This document shows, piece after piece, positions 61,506 through 64,000 of a DNA stretch of 64,000 nucleotides (position 1 is the first letter of the stretch; each line of letters opens with the position of its first letter). The notes under the pieces were generated by a model. It searched no databases and was not told the DNA's origin. It saw only the letters and a program-made list of their open reading frames with translations. Location of the stretch: NCBI GenBank assembly GCA_041660405.1, contig JBAZWL010000025.1, positions 6,104 through 70,103 of the forward strand. Direction: 5' to 3'. The DNA comes from Taibaiella sp041660405 (lineage in GTDB: Bacteria > Bacteroidota > Bacteroidia > Chitinophagales > Chitinophagaceae). The position numbers and the translations under genes are program-made.

Positions 61506-63299
61506 ATGAAAAAGTACTACGCTCTGCTAACAGGTACCATGTTCCTGGCAGTTTTACAAACAAAAGCACAAACCAAAATCGGTGGTTCGGGCGCGCCTGA
61601 CGGCAGCGCCATGCTTGAAGTTACAAGCGGACCATCCAGTAACAAAGGCTTGTTGCTTCCACGCATGACCACTGCTCAACGTGATGCGATCACCAGTCCG
61701 GCCAAGGCTCTCATGATTTACAACACGACTACCAATCAGGCAGAAATAAACAACGGCACTCCGGTATTGCCTGTGTGGGCTGCAACTACAACAATAGGTA
61801 CTGCATGGACAACCACCGGCAACACGGGTACCAACCCAGCCACCAATTTCATAGGCACTACCGACAACCAGGATTTTACCATCCGTGCTAACAACATAGA
61901 GCAGGCTCGTGTAACGGCAGCCGGGAGTGTAGGTATTGGTACCAATACGCCTGGTGCCAAACTTGACGTGGCAGACACTGGTGATGCGGCTATCCGCATT
62001 ACAACAACTACCGCTGAAAAAATGAGCTTTCAATTGGGTAGCGACAATCACGGCATTATCCGCAATCTTACGACGATGGGTGGCACTATCAACGATGTGG
62101 CAGTATATACCAGCACCGGCTTTCCTGGCGGGACCGGGAGTCTTTACCTGGTTGCGAATCCCGTAACCTCCCATGACAGTCTGCCCTTGAACCAGTTTGT
62201 ACTGAAAAACACGGGCCATGTAGGTATTGGCACCGATACGCCTGGTGTCAAACTTGAGGTAGTAGACACCGGTGATGTGGCTATCAACGTTAGGTCAGTT
62301 GTCAATAGAAAAAAAAGCGTTCTATTGGGTAACGACAATCACGGTATTGTGCGCAATCTTACAGGGTCGGGTGGCAATGTCAATGATATGGCCGTATATA
62401 CGAGCGCCGCCCCTGGCGGGACCGCGGATCTTTACCTGGTAGCCAATCCTACAGCCACTGGTTCCAACAACTTGCCCCTTACCCAGTTTGTACTGAAAAA
62501 CACGGGCCGTGTAGGTATTGGCACCGATACGCCTGGTGTCAAACTTGAGGTGGTGGACACCGGTGATGTGGCTATCACCGTTAGATCAACTGCCGGTGGA
62601 AAAAAAAGCTTTCGATTGGGTAACGCCAATCACGGTGTCATACGCGATCTTACAAGTTCAGGTGGCAATGGTAATGATGTGGCCTTATATACCAGCACCG
62701 GCCTACCAAACGGGATCGGAGATATTCACTTGATTGCGAATCCCATAGCCTCCCTTGACAACAACCTGCCTCTCGACCAGTTTGTATTGAAAAACACGGG
62801 TAACGTCGGTATCGGTACAAATGCGCCCACTGCAAGGCTTAGCGTAAATGGTACTACCAACAACCTTTCCGGCACCTGGGGTATCTTCTCCGATGCACGT
62901 GTGAAAACAATTGATGCAGATTACAAGGATGGCCTGAATACCATCATGAAAATTCATCCGGTGAAATTTCATTACAATGCGAATGCACCATTCAAATCAA
63001 ACGAACAACAGATCGGTATCATAGCCCAGGAGATGGAAGCAATTGCTCCTTATATGGTAACTAAGATCAAGGCTGATGGCTTTGATGACCTGCGCCAGTA
63101 CAACAACCAGGCACTGCCTTATATGCTGGTGAATGCCATTCAGGAACAACAAACACAAATCGAAGCGTTAAAGGCAGAAAATCAAAAGTTGAAAAACACA
63201 GAAGCTGTTACTGCTCAATTAATGGAGCGTGTAAAACAAATGGAACAAATGATGGGTGTCAAAGAGATCGAAGGTACTTCGAAAGTAGCCGGCAAATAA
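61506..63299 (+). CDS. Secreted surface protein with S74 intramolecular chaperone
   Basis: 597 residues with a signal peptide (MKKYYALLTGTMFLAVLQTK). The N-terminal part has DGSAMLEVTSGPSSNKGLLL and RMTTAQRDAI, frequent in Bacteroidota tail-fibre-like surface proteins. Residues about 142-435 are three near-identical ~97-residue repeats starting VGIGT-TPG-KL. Then comes the S74 chaperone domain (SDARVKTIDADYKDGLNTI ... QIGIIAQEMEAIAP) and a coiled-coil tail. S74 domains trimerise fibres and may self-cleave. The next gene follows within 39 bp, so the two are probably co-expressed. Confidence 0.85.
   Translation: MKKYYALLTGTMFLAVLQTKAQTKIGGSGAPDGSAMLEVTSGPSSNKGLLLPRMTTAQRDAITSPAKALMIYNTTTNQAEINNGTPVLPVWAATTTIGTAWTTTGNTGTNPATNFIGTTDNQDFTIRANNIEQARVTAAGSVGIGTNTPGAKLDVADTGDAAIRITTTTAEKMSFQLGSDNHGIIRNLTTMGGTINDVAVYTSTGFPGGTGSLYLVANPVTSHDSLPLNQFVLKNTGHVGIGTDTPGVKLEVVDTGDVAINVRSVVNRKKSVLLGNDNHGIVRNLTGSGGNVNDMAVYTSAAPGGTADLYLVANPTATGSNNLPLTQFVLKNTGRVGIGTDTPGVKLEVVDTGDVAITVRSTAGGKKSFRLGNANHGVIRDLTSSGGNGNDVALYTSTGLPNGIGDIHLIANPIASLDNNLPLDQFVLKNTGNVGIGTNAPTARLSVNGTTNNLSGTWGIFSDARVKTIDADYKDGLNTIMKIHPVKFHYNANAPFKSNEQQIGIIAQEMEAIAPYMVTKIKADGFDDLRQYNNQALPYMLVNAIQEQQTQIEALKAENQKLKNTEAVTAQLMERVKQMEQMMGVKEIEGTSKVAGK
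61929..62804. repeat. Three internal coding repeats (291-294 bp)
   Basis: Copies begin at 61929, 62220 and 62511, with a final partial at 62805; the spacing is 291, 291 and 294 bp. Long identical stretches between copies 2 and 3 suggest recent duplication or gene conversion. Confidence 0.85.
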
Positions 63300-63337
63300 G
63301 GCTTAACCCTCATCTATTCATTTAAAAACAGCTAATA

Positions 63338-64000
63338 ATGAAACGACTTTTAATTTTAACCGCAATAACAGCCTCTACGGCTTCAGGGTTGCAGGCACAA
63401 AGCACTACTTATGGTGGTGGCAATGCCCCCTACACTGTAGATGCAGGTTATGTCAGCGATTACTCCCCCGGTGGTACTATTGTACTCTCCGATGGGTCTG
63501 TAACGCTGGCCAACAATGCTACTTATGAGCATGGCAACAGCCTGTTACAAAACAGTGGATCATGGACCTCTACCGGTAGCCTGGATCTGTTCTTAAGTGC
63601 AGGCAGTAATACCATAAGTGGTACCACAGCTCCATCTTTCTTTAATGCACAATTCAACATCGGTGCGGGTAATACTATGGCCATTACCAACGCCCAGGGT
63701 GTAACCGTAGCCGGGACTTTGCAATTCAACAATGCACTGACCACTACAATACGCAGTACAGCCAACACGGGTGCCTTGCACTTTGCTGACGGTGCCACTT
63801 ATACCGGTGGCAATACCGATGCACAACATGTAGACGGTTATGTAAGCAAAACAGGAAATGATGCCTTTACCTTTCCTGTCGGCAGCAGCACCGACCTGCG
63901 TACGCTTTCTATTTCAGCCCCTGTTTCTGCCCTCACCGAGATCAGCACGGCATGGTTTGCCGGTAACCCCGGTACAGTAACGGATCCTTCCGATGCTGCC
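63338..64000 (+). CDS. Secreted protein, N-terminal part (runs off the window)
   Basis: 221 codons are visible with no stop. Signal peptide MKRLLILTAITASTASGLQAQ, then a repetitive Gly/Thr/Asn-rich beta region (VTLANNATYEHGNSLLQNSG; AITNAQGVTVAGTLQF) and QHVDGYVSKTGNDAFTFPVG, a segment common in Bacteroidota adhesin/T9SS-type surface proteins. Probably paired with the S74 protein just upstream. The C-terminal sorting signal, if any, is beyond the window. Confidence 0.75.
   Translation, partial: MKRLLILTAITASTASGLQAQSTTYGGGNAPYTVDAGYVSDYSPGGTIVLSDGSVTLANNATYEHGNSLLQNSGSWTSTGSLDLFLSAGSNTISGTTAPSFFNAQFNIGAGNTMAITNAQGVTVAGTLQFNNALTTTIRSTANTGALHFADGATYTGGNTDAQHVDGYVSKTGNDAFTFPVGSSTDLRTLSISAPVSALTEISTAWFAGNPGTVTDPSDAA

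Overview
The window looks like a chromosome segment of a Bacteroidota bacterium, most likely a Chitinophagaceae-like member. The reasons are TAnnTTTG (-7) promoter boxes, T9SS C-terminal sorting domains, a DUF5686 outer-membrane protein, an SpmA/SpmB fusion, RodA beside PBP2, and DUF6443-type RHS proteins. Names come from reading motifs by eye; no database search was run.

Left chromosomal flank (1-17456): the 3' part of topoisomerase III, ychF, a glycosyltransferase, the cell-wall elongation pair rodA/mrdA, a sensor kinase, a methyltransferase, the SpmAB-like membrane protein, a large DUF5686 outer-membrane protein, purB, two small unknown genes and tRNA-Lys(UUU). Convergent pairs are separated by long perfect hairpins. 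Two of these gaps also carry imperfect tandem arrays with a 22-bp period.

Mobile region (17437-57041, about 39.6 kb): a 21-bp copy of the tRNA-Lys 3' end recurs at 57021-57041, and a tyrosine integrase lies just inside the tRNA. Short repeats indicate that this is two elements in tandem. Element A (about 17.4-42.2 kb) has GGTGAGTA sites in 12-bp-spaced pairs near both ends. Element B (about 42.2-57.0 kb) has GGGTAC sites in the same arrangement near both of its ends. A 9-bp att remnant (42240-42248) lies between them. Element A carries the integrase, an AbiE-type toxin-antitoxin pair, a MobC/relaxase module with a candidate oriT, an aldo/keto reductase-SDR-AraC operon, a two-gene RHS system ending in a metallopeptidase-like tip (HEYGH) with a coupled candidate immunity gene, and many decayed fragments. 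Element B is AT-rich. Its integrase is truncated and fused in frame to an XRE-type helix-turn-helix. Its cargo includes a four-gene secreted locus (two transglutaminase-like paralogues flanking a minimal RHS-core effector and a small secreted protein), a Cas2-like small protein, a HEPN-like candidate, an orphan lysozyme-like toxin tip with a lipoprotein immunity candidate, and dispersed ~95-bp palindromic repeats.

Right flank (57042-64000): the displaced tRNA terminator, then a NarL-type response regulator overlapping tail-to-tail with a large beta-propeller sensor kinase. After these come an S74-chaperone surface protein with three 97-residue internal repeats and the start of another secreted protein that leaves the window.

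The most interesting points are the two-element tandem array with its own arm-site code, the integrase-XRE chimera, and the transglutaminase/RHS/transglutaminase locus, which I cannot match to a described system.
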